A stretch of DNA of 64,000 bases from Deltaproteobacteria bacterium HGW-Deltaproteobacteria-2 (GTDB taxonomy: Bacteria; Desulfobacterota; Syntrophia; Syntrophales; Smithellaceae), in assembly GCA_002840505.1 (NCBI GenBank), contig PHBC01000006.1, forward strand, positions 1 through 64,000, in the 5' to 3' direction. The notes below the pieces were generated by a model that made no database searches, was not told the origin of the DNA, and worked only from the letters and a program-made list of their open reading frames with translations. Shown here one piece after another: positions 8,865-17,521 of this stretch (position 1 is its first letter; each line of letters starts with the position of its first letter). The position numbers and the translations under genes are program-made.

Positions 8865-10127
8865 TTATTTATTATTCATCCGCTCGAGGATGTGGATAGT
8901 CATGGAGGCCTCTTCAAAAGCAATGTTTCCGCCACCATTTTCTCCAAGCGCAAGCCTGCACCTTTCTACTTGCCGAGGACCTGCCTCGTGTCGTAGCTGC
9001 GTAACCAGTTCGTGGATCATGCCGAGGCCGGAAGCACCCACAGGGTGTCCGCGTGATTCTAGTCCGCCTGAGGTATTTATAGGAATCTTTCCGCCCAGCT
9101 TCGTGGCGCCGGTTTCTGCAAAAGGACCGCCTTCACCAATTTTACAAAATCCCAGGGACTCACATTGATGAAGTTCACCGAACGCAGTAGCATCATGGAC
9201 CTCTGCCAGGCTGATATCCTCTGGGCAAATTCCAGCGACATTGTATGCCTGTCTGGAAAGTCTCACTCCGATGTCCAGATCAAGTTGGTCATGCTTCCGA
9301 TTAGTGCCCGAACCCAGGACCGATGCCAGTATCTTTACCGGTCGCGCCGACTTGAGTTTATTCAGGAAATCTCGTGAGCACACGATAGCGCCGGCAGCTC
9401 CATCACCCACAGGAGCACACATGGGCACGGTCAATGGCCAGACTACAGGGCGCCCCTCAAGGATTTCTTCCACGGTCATGGTCTTCTGGAACTGGGCATT
9501 GGGATTCATCGAACTGTGGAAGTGGTTCTTCGATGCAATAATTGCCAGTTGGCGCTGGGTGGTTCCGAAGGTGGCCATATGCCACCTGACGGCGCTGGCG
9601 TAAACATCCATGAAGGCACTTCTGGTTTTACCTGCTCCGGAGCCGCCATCATCATCCGGTATATCCAGCTTCACCCCGTCCATGATGTCCCTCAGGGCTT
9701 TCATGTGTGCATCTATGTTGGCAACATCCACGCCTGAACTAAAAGCCATGAAGGTCTTTGCTTTGTCCTCGTTATATAGCTTTTCCATTCCGATGGCCAA
9801 CGAGCATTCGTACATGCCGCCGGCCACATCCTTGTATGCGCAGTGGAGCGCAGTGGATGCACAGGCACATGCATTCTCAACGTTGGTTATGGGGATGCCC
9901 TCTATACCCAGTGGCCGAAGCGCTACCTGGCCCCTTATGGAATGTTGCATGTTGAAGAATCCCCAAGCCGTGTTTGAAAAAAAGGCCGATTGTATGTCAC
10001 TGATTTTTATATCGGGCGCATCACCCATGGTCTTCGCAAAGGCCTCTGCCACAAGGTCCTTTTCCGTACGGTCCATGTGTTTCCCGAAGCGGGTCATGCC
10101 CACTGCAACTATGTATACGTCACGCAT
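8865..10127 (-). CDS. SCPx-type thiolase (BbsB-like), 3-oxoacyl-CoA cleavage
   Basis: A 420-residue thiolase of the lipid-transfer SCPx class rather than the FadA class. The nucleophilic cysteine is most likely Cys87 in ENACACASTALH. HDATAFGELHQCESLG and SRGHPVGASGLGMIHEL supply the catalytic His residues. BbsB, which cleaves benzoylsuccinyl-CoA, belongs to this class and works with a DUF35 zinc protein, BbsA. No DUF35 gene is visible in this window. The 121 bases between this gene and the DUF2148 gene upstream contain no obvious gene or promoter. Together with the SDR and dehydrogenase it completes a beta-oxidation set without a visible hydratase. Confidence 0.87.
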   Translation of the reverse strand: MRDVYIVAVGMTRFGKHMDRTEKDLVAEAFAKTMGDAPDIKISDIQSAFFSNTAWGFFNMQHSIRGQVALRPLGIEGIPITNVENACACASTALHCAYKDVAGGMYECSLAIGMEKLYNEDKAKTFMAFSSGVDVANIDAHMKALRDIMDGVKLDIPDDDGGSGAGKTRSAFMDVYASAVRWHMATFGTTQRQLAIIASKNHFHSSMNPNAQFQKTMTVEEILEGRPVVWPLTVPMCAPVGDGAAGAIVCSRDFLNKLKSARPVKILASVLGSGTNRKHDQLDLDIGVRLSRQAYNVAGICPEDISLAEVHDATAFGELHQCESLGFCKIGEGGPFAETGATKLGGKIPINTSGGLESRGHPVGASGLGMIHELVTQLRHEAGPRQVERCRLALGENGGGNIAFEEASMTIHILERMNNK

Positions 10128-10248
10128 TTTCAGTTTCCTCTTTCCATCATCTGTGCCGATCTTTGCACATCTTTAGTTTAATTATTTCATAGTGAAAGAT
10201 GGTTTTCTTCCGCCAGCGCAGAGGAAAACCACTCTTCACATAATGATA

Positions 10249-11070
10249 TTATTCGTCCTCAGAAATAGCGCCACGGTATCTCATGATCTTCTCAAAGACC
10301 TTTGCTTTGCCCTCGGCGTCCTTTTGTACGAATGCTTCATCCTCTTCCACCTTCAAGAAGGTCGGGTTTTCCCACCAGTTGGGTTTTGTCTTGATAACTG
10401 GATACCCACCTCCGGAAAAAGCCATCGAAAGATTGGGCCCGCCGGCCAGTTGACCCATTGTCCTCTGTTGGTAATTAAACGCATTCACCCAGCTCTCACG
10501 GTCGAACCAGTTGTTGAGACCAACAGGACCAACCGGCAATCCGAGAACGAACGATGATCCCTCTAGGTGTCCAAGGAACATGGACACTGCTCCGATACTG
10601 AAAAATAATCTGGCCTCGACACGGTGCATCGCAGCTGCCGCGCAGGCATAGTCTGCGGCCATTCCAAAATCGATAACCTTCCACACGCATGACGGGCCAT
10701 AAGCTCCTATTCCGAGGCCTTTGTTCCTGCTGACAAACTTGATGTACTCTCCGCATGTAGGAAAACCGCATGCCCCGCAGTCCCACAAGACCGGCTTGCA
10801 AAGGTCTGCACCCATCAGCAGTATGGGTGGCAGTACACCTTTCTCGGCCATGGATTTCAATGCTACGGCATCGTGCATCTGGAACGTGGATGTCTGCCCG
10901 AAGGTCTCCAGGACGTCGATTATGGGATTGAGATCATCTCCTGTAACTATTTCGGTACGAAGACCTAACGAGTTCGTAAGGGTCGGGGCCTTGGCGGCTG
11001 CCACGGCGCATCCTTTGGTAACTTCCAGGAGATATTCTTTGGTGGCTTGTTCTCCACTATATATTGCCAT
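10249..11070 (-). CDS. DUF2148-type iron-sulfur protein (second of pair)
   Basis: A 273-residue protein of unknown reaction. The cysteine motif WDCGACGFPTCGEYI is the 4Fe-4S pattern CxxCxxxxC seen in ferredoxin-domain DUF2148 proteins. Further conserved-looking stretches are GPSCVWKVIDFGMAADYACAAAA and the C-terminal YPVIKTKPNWWENPTF. No signal peptide or transmembrane helix is evident. Its Shine-Dalgarno GGAGG lies in the last codons of the preceding gene, leaving only 3 bases between them, so the pair is probably made together. The location between an acyl-CoA dehydrogenase and a thiolase suggests an electron-transfer or CoA-ester role, but no function can be assigned. Confidence 0.7.
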   Translation of the reverse strand: MAIYSGEQATKEYLLEVTKGCAVAAAKAPTLTNSLGLRTEIVTGDDLNPIIDVLETFGQTSTFQMHDAVALKSMAEKGVLPPILLMGADLCKPVLWDCGACGFPTCGEYIKFVSRNKGLGIGAYGPSCVWKVIDFGMAADYACAAAAMHRVEARLFFSIGAVSMFLGHLEGSSFVLGLPVGPVGLNNWFDRESWVNAFNYQQRTMGQLAGGPNLSMAFSGGGYPVIKTKPNWWENPTFLKVEEDEAFVQKDAEGKAKVFEKIMRYRGAISEDE

Positions 11071-11073
11071 GGC

Positions 11074-11862
11074 CTATTCCTCCTTCTTTTTTTTATCTTT
11101 GGATACCTTGGACTTGCTGGGATCGAACCTGTGATACGGATGATTTGCCATCTGACGGGTAATGATGGAGATCTTTCTGACGGCATCTATCTGCTTGGAC
11201 ATGTTCGTTAAATGATAGTCCGTCGGGATGTCAGCATAGGGATTCTTTGCCATGGCACCCACGAGGATGCCCACGACCACCTCTGATTTCATGCAGAAAT
11301 CAAGGTTCCTTCCTGCCAGCCCCACCGAGTAGCATGGCTTGGTATCTACAAAAAGGTTGGCCGCAACCCAGAGGGCCGATCCTACCGCATATCCGACATC
11401 GTGGGCCCTTAGCGTGCAGAGGGGACCCTTGATCGCAGTTTTTCTCTGGCGGTCGGTGATATCGACAAGTCCATTGACATGCTTAACCTTATTGTAGACA
11501 AACGAGCAATCCTGCTCGCCGCCACACAATCCGCATGCCGCATCCATCGGTGTACTGTGGGCTCTGAAGTTGCCGATGAAGACAATGGCATCGCTTTCTC
11601 TGACCATTACCGCTTCATAGAGAAACGGCTTTCTTAGTCTCTCCGGTACTTCGTGGTTAGCCAATCGCTCCATCTCTCTGGCAATGTATTCCAGTTCTTT
11701 CTCTCCATAGGCTATTTCAGCCTCAATCCCGCTTACACCGCCTGTGAACGGTGCTGTCAGAGCGGCGTTGGTCATGAGTTTTGCCGCCAGCAGCACATTG
11801 TCCTTCTTTGCCTGTTCAGATGGCGTATATTGGGGGAATTCTTGAATATGAATCCTTGACAT
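11074..11862 (-). CDS. DUF2148-type iron-sulfur protein (first of pair)
   Basis: A 262-residue paralogue-like neighbour of the following gene. Its N-terminal half carries a cluster motif of the type CGLCGGEQDC (about residues 110-119), and later cysteines occur in GPLCTLRAH, DTKPCYSVG and LDFCMKS. The C-terminus is a lysine/glutamate tail. GLAGRNLDFCMKSEVVVGIL resembles the central fold of DUF2148 proteins. It begins 39 bases after the acyl-CoA dehydrogenase gene ends. I infer that the two proteins form a heterodimer, since they differ in length and cysteine layout and are tightly coupled. Function unknown. Confidence 0.68.
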   Translation of the reverse strand: MSRIHIQEFPQYTPSEQAKKDNVLLAAKLMTNAALTAPFTGGVSGIEAEIAYGEKELEYIAREMERLANHEVPERLRKPFLYEAVMVRESDAIVFIGNFRAHSTPMDAACGLCGGEQDCSFVYNKVKHVNGLVDITDRQRKTAIKGPLCTLRAHDVGYAVGSALWVAANLFVDTKPCYSVGLAGRNLDFCMKSEVVVGILVGAMAKNPYADIPTDYHLTNMSKQIDAVRKISIITRQMANHPYHRFDPSKSKVSKDKKKKEE

Positions 11863-11901
11863 CGTTTTCCTCCTTTTAAGATCCAGTGTTCTGTAGACGG
11901 G

Positions 11902-13158
11902 TTAGAAATCCAGCGGCGGACGCGGGTACGTCTCCGCGAGGATATGTCCGCCATGCCGCTCCAATGTCTCGTTGTTGCCATCTTCAATAAGAGTGGCCCT
12001 GGCATCTCTGAAGAGTTTCTCGGCGATATATTCTTTTGTTAACCCATTGCCTCCCATGATCTGGATCAGTTCATGGGCGTTCTGGAAGGCCATTTCCGTG
12101 CATTGGCTCTTTGCCACCAGCGAATATTCCGCAAGAGGGGGGGAAACATTCAAGTTGAGGTTGAGTACGTTGCGTGAGAGTGCCCGGATGACCTCTGTAC
12201 GCGCGAACAGTTTGAAGACACGTTGTTTATGCACATAGTGCTCGATGAGTGGCCGTGTACCCTGGACCCGCTCTTTCGAATATACAAGGGCCTCTTCGAA
12301 TGCGGCCCGGGCAATGCCCGTTGACCAGGTGGCCATGCACATGTTGGCTGCGGCAAGGATCATCTCCAAAAGGGGCTCATAGAATGTCGGTTCTGCAAGC
12401 ATGTAGCTCTTGGGGATCCTCACATTGTCGAAGTAAATCTCACCCTGGTTCAGATCACGCTGTCCGATCTTTTCCAGTGGTTTGCCCCTGGTTACACCGT
12501 CGAGGTCGAGAGGAAGAACGCAGATGCCGTTTCCGCCGAAACCATGTTTCGGGTCGAGCTGCAAAAACAACAGGGCATGGGTGGCAATGGTGCCGCCAGA
12601 AACCCATGCTGATTTCTGGCCGTTGATGACATATTCGTCTCCCTCCAGCCGCGCCTGGACATTCCCCCGCATCTTGGGAGTGGTGAAGTAATCCTCACCC
12701 GAGGCAATGTAATCCGAGCCATGGTCCGGCTCCGTGATAGCCCAGCACCCCCTGATGCTTGCATCGGTGCATGCGCAGAACGGTTTTACATATTTCTCGA
12801 GGAGTTCCTCATTACCGGCCAGGCACGAAACGTAGAACGGGAAGCAGATTACACCGAGCAGTACGGACAGCCCAAAGCTTCCCCAGCCCAACTCCTCGAA
12901 CACAATGTGGACCTGGAGAGGGCTCAAGCCTAAACCACCGTAGTACTCCGGCAGCAGGGTCTTGTGATAGCCCAGCTCAAAAGCCTTCTTCAAAAATGGC
13001 CACAAGGGCGAGCCGTCGGCCACCACATCAGCGGCGGACATGTTATCTAGTTCCTTTGCTGTAGGTCTCATGACCTCCTCAGCAAACTTGTGAGCTGCCT
13101 TTTTAATGGCTATGTCATCTTCTGTTAGATTCATGAATTGAATATCGAAGTATTCCAT
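11902..13158 (-). CDS. Acyl-CoA dehydrogenase
   Basis: A 418-residue flavoenzyme of the acyl-CoA dehydrogenase fold that introduces an alpha,beta double bond into a CoA thioester. AITEPDHGSDY is the FAD/substrate signature, and IMGGNGLTKEYIAEKLFRDAR is the C-terminal signature. At the place where MCAD-type enzymes carry the catalytic Glu of YEGT this protein reads IEDGNNE (Asp393). Another Glu in PLLEMILAAAN sits where isovaleryl-CoA dehydrogenase has its base. Either could be the catalytic residue. GGAGG precedes the ATG. It lies 11 bases after the SCP2 gene. In context it would act on the CoA ester produced by the ligase, as BbsG does on benzylsuccinyl-CoA. Confidence 0.88.
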   Translation of the reverse strand: MEYFDIQFMNLTEDDIAIKKAAHKFAEEVMRPTAKELDNMSAADVVADGSPLWPFLKKAFELGYHKTLLPEYYGGLGLSPLQVHIVFEELGWGSFGLSVLLGVICFPFYVSCLAGNEELLEKYVKPFCACTDASIRGCWAITEPDHGSDYIASGEDYFTTPKMRGNVQARLEGDEYVINGQKSAWVSGGTIATHALLFLQLDPKHGFGGNGICVLPLDLDGVTRGKPLEKIGQRDLNQGEIYFDNVRIPKSYMLAEPTFYEPLLEMILAAANMCMATWSTGIARAAFEEALVYSKERVQGTRPLIEHYVHKQRVFKLFARTEVIRALSRNVLNLNLNVSPPLAEYSLVAKSQCTEMAFQNAHELIQIMGGNGLTKEYIAEKLFRDARATLIEDGNNETLERHGGHILAETYPRPPLDF

Positions 13159-13169
13159 ATCTGGCCTCC

Positions 13170-13568
13170 TTACGCTTTCATAGGCAGTTTGAATTTTTTA
13201 CAGTACTCGGGATATATTTCCATGCCTGGTTTCATTAAGGGCATAAGCTGCAGGACTTTATTCACTGGCCCCTTTGCCACGATCTGGCGTAAAGCCAGCG
13301 CCATAGGAACGTTCAGGTCTTTCAACCAGAATTTGTGTACGATGTCGCCTTTCATCTTCATGGTAACCACAGGTATTTTCTTCTCTGCCTCGGCACCGAA
13401 AATGGGACCGTTTTCATCGACAAACATGACCATATCAGGATCAGTCACGACAAAATAAATTGATATTCCTGACTCCTTGAGATTCTTCCCAAATCCGAAC
13501 TCCTTTATCATCCTTGTCCAGAGTTCGCCGAACAGTTCTTCCGCTACTTTCTTGGTAAATATTGCCAT
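13170..13568 (-). CDS. SCP2 sterol-carrier-like protein
   Basis: A 132-residue protein resembling a stand-alone SCP2 lipid-binding domain. The segment ISIYFVVTDPDMVMFVDENGP followed by ITM-like VVTMKMKGDIVHKFWLKDLN fits the five-strand SCP2 sheet. Such domains bind hydrophobic acyl or CoA ligands in the cytoplasm and often accompany SCPx-type thiolases, as here. AAGGAGG lies 4 bases before the ATG. It is the first certain gene of the right-hand operon, about 225 bases downstream of the sigma-54 promoter. Confidence 0.72.
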   Translation of the reverse strand: MAIFTKKVAEELFGELWTRMIKEFGFGKNLKESGISIYFVVTDPDMVMFVDENGPIFGAEAEKKIPVVTMKMKGDIVHKFWLKDLNVPMALALRQIVAKGPVNKVLQLMPLMKPGMEIYPEYCKKFKLPMKA

Positions 13569-13585
13569 ACATCCTCCTTTTTAAT

Positions 13586-13759
13586 TTAAAACATCTTTAT
13601 AATAATGAGTTGTATAAGAACCTGCTGTACTGGGAAATCTGAATACTCAATACCTCCTTTCTTAGATTTTTGTTCAGTATTCCATACGAGCCATGCGTGC
13701 TTTCCCGTAATGCTCAGACGGTGGCATTCGAACTTGATTCCCTCATCGTGACCCTGCAT
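13586..13759 (-). CDS. Possible 57-residue leader or decayed ORF
   Basis: An ATG frame lying between the sigma-54 promoter and the SCP2 gene, ending 17 bases before the latter. GTGGAAG is 5 bases before the ATG. The first 35 codons use G/C-ending codons like the neighbouring genes, with GIKFECHRLSITGKHAWLVW the most protein-like part, while the end is AT-rich. I recognise no family. It may be a small first gene of the operon, a truncated relic or chance. Confidence 0.28.
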   Translation of the reverse strand: MQGHDEGIKFECHRLSITGKHAWLVWNTEQKSKKGGIEYSDFPVQQVLIQLIIIKMF

Positions 13760-13793
13760 CAGGACTTCCACTTTTTTTTTATTCGTTCTTATA

Positions 13794-13809
13794 AGCAATG
13801 GCTGTGCCA
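13794..13809 (-). promoter_or_regulatory. Consensus sigma-54 promoter of the beta-oxidation operon
   Basis: On the minus strand the sequence is TGGCACAGCCATTGCT, which matches TGGCAC-R-N4-TTGCW at every defined base. GG and GC are separated by 10 bases as sigma-54 requires. Transcription would start near 13782 and run into the SCP2 gene. The activator gene lies on the opposite side of the same 400-base interval. Confidence 0.85.
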
Positions 13810-13968
13810 AACTAGCATCGTTGATATCTATTTGATTATACAAGTTAATTAATTACAGATGGTGTCGATTGCTTTTATTAAGACACTTTTTGACTTTATT
13901 CAGACAAATCATTTATTGATTTATTTTGGAATGTTGTTATAGCAAATAATATTATTGAGAGGTGAACC

Positions 13969-16900
13969 ATGAAGGAACCATATCCTGACCTTGCTCTGGA
14001 GCAATGGAGATTTCTCGCTACTCTTAATGCTCTGGGCGGTGTTGCGCATATCAATATTCTCGATGTCCTGGCTCCTCTTACGGCCAGACAGCTTATTGAT
14101 CTTTTGAAGAAAACAACTGACCCTGGCTTACTCATTCAGGACGACAATGACATGTTTTCACTGAACACTTCGCTACCTAAGGCAGTTGTAAAAAAGATCG
14201 AGGGGATGAATTCAATGAAACACCTCTCAGTCTTGGTGGACATTGTCTATGCACAAAAGATCGACAGAGAGTTGATCCCGCATGTTCTCATAGATCTTCT
14301 GGAAAAAGCAGGAAGGACCGTCGAAGCTAGCAAAGTGCAATTCGATTTGGCTGATCGAGAACTGGTAAATGGCAAAAACATGGAAACAGTTCACTCTCTG
14401 CTTCTGAACGCTGTCAGCAGATTGAAAAATATCGACCTGGATGATGAAACCAGTTCACTTTACATTTCCCGTGCCTTGAAGCTCTCGAACCTCTGTTATG
14501 TCCTGGGTAGGGGGATCACTGAGTTGGGCGAGATTCTGGATATAGCCCAAGCGTTTGCAACCAGGCTTGGTGATAAACGTTCTCAGGCTCTAATCAACCT
14601 ACATATGGGCATGCTTTATACTTTCACCGGCCGTAGAGATGAGGCCTTCCTTGCATTGTCTCTGGGCTTGGAAGAGGTGAATGAGCTGGGAGATGAGGAT
14701 ATCCTCTCCCAGTCCGCCGAATTCATCGCTGTGTTCTATTTCATGAAAGGCCAGTTCCGTGAAGTAATGAAACATTTGGAACAGCTTGAGAACCTCATCG
14801 ACATAAGCAAAGCGACTATCCAGCCTATGACATATATACAATTTAGTTATAGCGCATTGTATCTAGGTCAGTTTCATCGCGCATTCGGATTCCTCGATTC
14901 CAATCTCCGTCTGGCCGAGGAGAAATCTAATAAAGCCCTAGCTTCTGTCTTGAGAAGTGTTTTGGGCACTACGCTGATCCTGGTAAGAAAATACCATGAA
15001 GCCGAGTTTCATCTCAAGAAGGCCCGTCAAGAGTCTTTGGACAGTAACAATGCCTTCGGATACCATTATTCTGGGGGCGGTCTTGCTCTTCTCTATTTCA
15101 TGACCAATGACTTGGAAAAGAGCTATGAAGTCATTAAAGATACCGTTGAAAAAGCAGTGCGTACAGGACTCATCCAACAGTATTCTTCACCATGGATCCT
15201 CGAGATGTTGTATGAATATCATCGGCTTGGATTCAAGTCTCTTCCACACTGGAATTATTCCGATGTCCTGGAAGAGACACTGAACGGTATTAATGTACAT
15301 CTTCGAGGCGTTGCGCTGCGTCTGCGGGTGCGGGAGAAAATGGACCATGGCATCGTGGATAAGATGCCGATAATGGCCGACCTCGAAGCCAGCAGGACAT
15401 GTCTCGAGCTATCAGGGAATAACATACAGCTGGCAAAGACGGTCCTCGAGATGGCGCACATTGAGCTCCTCAACAAAAATAAAGAAGAAGCAAGGAGATA
15501 TGTTCAGGAGGCATGGCGTCTGTTTGGCGGCTATGCAGCCGATTTCTTCCCTGACCAGTACAAGACACTTCTTGAGCAAAAGCAGTGTTCAACTGATACG
15601 CGAATCGACAGAGACGATTATATAAAGCAATATTTCGAAGAGATGACTTCCATCAAATCCAGCATGAGCCAGGAAGAGACATTGAGTAAGACCATCATCT
15701 CAACGAACCGGTTCTTCGGCGCTGAACGAGGCGGCCTCTTTTGGTTTGCCGAGGGTAAGTACACCAGAACCCCAGAGCTGCGGGCGGTAATCAATCTAAC
15801 AAAAGAGGAGGTGAAGTCACCCCAGTTCAGGCCGAACATGGAATTCGTGCTCAAGGCATTCCGTACGAACAAACCGCTAGTTGTCAGGAATGACCCTTCG
15901 GAGTGCTCCAAGAAAGGCGAGAAAATCAGATCTGTTCTGTGCATTCCTTTTGAGGTGCAGGGTGTGACCCGTGGCGTCCTCTACCACGACAATTCTTACA
16001 TGCAGGACGCTTTCGATTTTCTTGACCCCATGATGCTTATACTTCTGGGCAGACACACCTCTGACATGGTGGGTTCCATCCTGAATACCATGCGGATCAG
16101 CGAAGAAAAGAAAAAGCTGTCCAGGGAGCGTGCTACCAGCCAGCAGGATTTTAAGAAATTTCAACTCATCACTTCCTCCCAGGTTATGAGAGAGCATTTG
16201 TCCATGGCAAGCCAGGTGGCTTCAACAGATACGCATGTGCTCCTTCTGGGTGAAACAGGTACTGGCAAAGGAGTTTTTGCTCGGTGGGTTCACGAAAACA
16301 GTCGACGTTCTGATGGGCCGTTCATTGTGGTAGACTGCACGACGATCCCGGAGAACCTGGTGGAGAGCGAGTTGTTTGGTTATGAGAAGGGAGCGTTTAC
16401 GGGAGCAGACAGACAGAAGCTAGGTAGGGTTGAGCTTGCACATGACGGCACTCTCTTTATGGACGAGATAGGCGAACTTTCGCTACATATGCAGACAAAG
16501 CTTTTGAAGACTTTAGAAGAAAAGACTTTTGTCAGGATAGGAGGTGGTCGGGCCATTAGGTCTGATTTTCGCCTTATCGTGGCCACCAATCGCAATTTGA
16601 AGAATGAGGTGGCTGTAGGCCGTTTTCGGGAAGACCTCTACTACCGTCTTAATGTCTTTCCCATATCCATACCACCCCTGAGGGAACGCGAAGATGATAT
16701 CATTGAACTGGCGACGTATTTTGTTGACTTTTATGCGAGGAAGAACGGCAGAACTGGCCTTGAACTTTCCCCGAAGGACCACCACATGCTGATGAACTAT
16801 GCTTGGCCTGGAAATGTCCGGGAACTACAGAACGTCATCGAACGAGCGATCATCCTTTCAAAGGATAACGAGCTCCATATTCCGCTGTTTCCGGCAGGAT

Positions 16901-17088
16901 CCCATGTAGATTTAAAGGGGACCTTTGATGACTTTCCCACTTTAGATGAACTACAGAGACGCTATATACAGCATGTCTTCAAATACACGAAGGGCAAGGT
17001 TAGCGGATCAGGTGGCGCAGTTGAGATTCTTGGCATGAAACGCACAAGCCTTTATTCCCGCATGAAGGCGCTGGGAATACAAAAATAA
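13969..17088 (+). CDS. Sigma-54-dependent activator with TPR-like and GAF sensory regions
   Basis: A 1039-residue enhancer-binding protein. Residues about 1-540 are helical and TPR-like. About 555-710 looks like a GAF domain (TIISTNRFFGAERGGLFWFA). The AAA+ domain has Walker A GETGTGKG (761-768), the sigma-54 contact loop GAFTGA (808-813), Walker B LFMDEIGE (about 829-836) and the R-finger region FREDLYYRLNVFPI. A FIS-type helix-turn-helix closes the protein (AVEILGMKRTSLYSRMKALG). It has no receiver domain, so it probably senses a ligand or protein directly. It is divergent from the sigma-54 operon and is its obvious candidate regulator. GAGGTG precedes the ATG. Confidence 0.93.
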   Translation: MKEPYPDLALEQWRFLATLNALGGVAHINILDVLAPLTARQLIDLLKKTTDPGLLIQDDNDMFSLNTSLPKAVVKKIEGMNSMKHLSVLVDIVYAQKIDRELIPHVLIDLLEKAGRTVEASKVQFDLADRELVNGKNMETVHSLLLNAVSRLKNIDLDDETSSLYISRALKLSNLCYVLGRGITELGEILDIAQAFATRLGDKRSQALINLHMGMLYTFTGRRDEAFLALSLGLEEVNELGDEDILSQSAEFIAVFYFMKGQFREVMKHLEQLENLIDISKATIQPMTYIQFSYSALYLGQFHRAFGFLDSNLRLAEEKSNKALASVLRSVLGTTLILVRKYHEAEFHLKKARQESLDSNNAFGYHYSGGGLALLYFMTNDLEKSYEVIKDTVEKAVRTGLIQQYSSPWILEMLYEYHRLGFKSLPHWNYSDVLEETLNGINVHLRGVALRLRVREKMDHGIVDKMPIMADLEASRTCLELSGNNIQLAKTVLEMAHIELLNKNKEEARRYVQEAWRLFGGYAADFFPDQYKTLLEQKQCSTDTRIDRDDYIKQYFEEMTSIKSSMSQEETLSKTIISTNRFFGAERGGLFWFAEGKYTRTPELRAVINLTKEEVKSPQFRPNMEFVLKAFRTNKPLVVRNDPSECSKKGEKIRSVLCIPFEVQGVTRGVLYHDNSYMQDAFDFLDPMMLILLGRHTSDMVGSILNTMRISEEKKKLSRERATSQQDFKKFQLITSSQVMREHLSMASQVASTDTHVLLLGETGTGKGVFARWVHENSRRSDGPFIVVDCTTIPENLVESELFGYEKGAFTGADRQKLGRVELAHDGTLFMDEIGELSLHMQTKLLKTLEEKTFVRIGGGRAIRSDFRLIVATNRNLKNEVAVGRFREDLYYRLNVFPISIPPLREREDDIIELATYFVDFYARKNGRTGLELSPKDHHMLMNYAWPGNVRELQNVIERAIILSKDNELHIPLFPAGSHVDLKGTFDDFPTLDELQRRYIQHVFKYTKGKVSGSGGAVEILGMKRTSLYSRMKALGIQK

Positions 17089-17408
17089 TTCCACCTGTTA
17101 ATAGTAGTAAATCTGACTATGTAAATAGTTTTAATTCAGGATAATAATTAACGCTATAGAAGTAGAAGAATTTACGATGAAGTTATCATTTGATGTTGAA
17201 GAAATGTTATACCAATAAAAGATCCTGTAAGAATGATTTATTGAAGCGGCGCCACAGTATTTCAACCATACAATAATTGATCCCACCCCTACATAGAACG
17301 TGGTATTTATATAGTATATTCTGAAAAGAAAATGAATGATTACCGTTGATAACTGGAAGAAGTCGACACTTCAGATTTATCTAACTTAATATAATAACGA
17401 AATATGCT
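17089..17408. other. Non-coding stretch after the activator gene
   Basis: About 320 AT-rich bases. I see no gene, tRNA or clear promoter; the only ATG frames are a few codons long. Confidence 0.6.
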
Positions 17409-17440
17409 AAAAAGCCCAACTTTTAAAGTTGGGCTTTTTA
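17409..17440 (-). terminator. Rho-independent terminator after tRNA-Asn
   Basis: Inverted repeat AAAAGCCCAACT / AGTTGGGCTTTT with a short loop, flanked by A- and T-runs so that it can work in both directions. It lies directly downstream of the minus-strand tRNA gene. Confidence 0.85.
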
Positions 17441-17445
17441 TTTTC

Positions 17446-17521
17446 TGGCTCCCCAGCGCGGACTCGAACCACGGACATGCTGGTTAACAGCCAGCCGCTC
17501 TACCGACTGAGCTACTGGGGA
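17446..17521 (-). tRNA. tRNA-Asn (anticodon GTT)
   Basis: On the minus strand the gene starts TCCCCAGTAGCTCAGTCGG and ends CTGGGGAGCCA. The 7-base acceptor stem TCCCCAG/CTGGGGA pairs perfectly, the T arm contains GGTTCGAGTCC, and the anticodon loop CTGTTAA gives GTT for asparagine. The CCA end is encoded. Confidence 0.95.

Noticed and set aside
17159-17220. Short ATG frame after the activator gene
   Set aside because: It stops after 13 codons and has no recognisable similarity.
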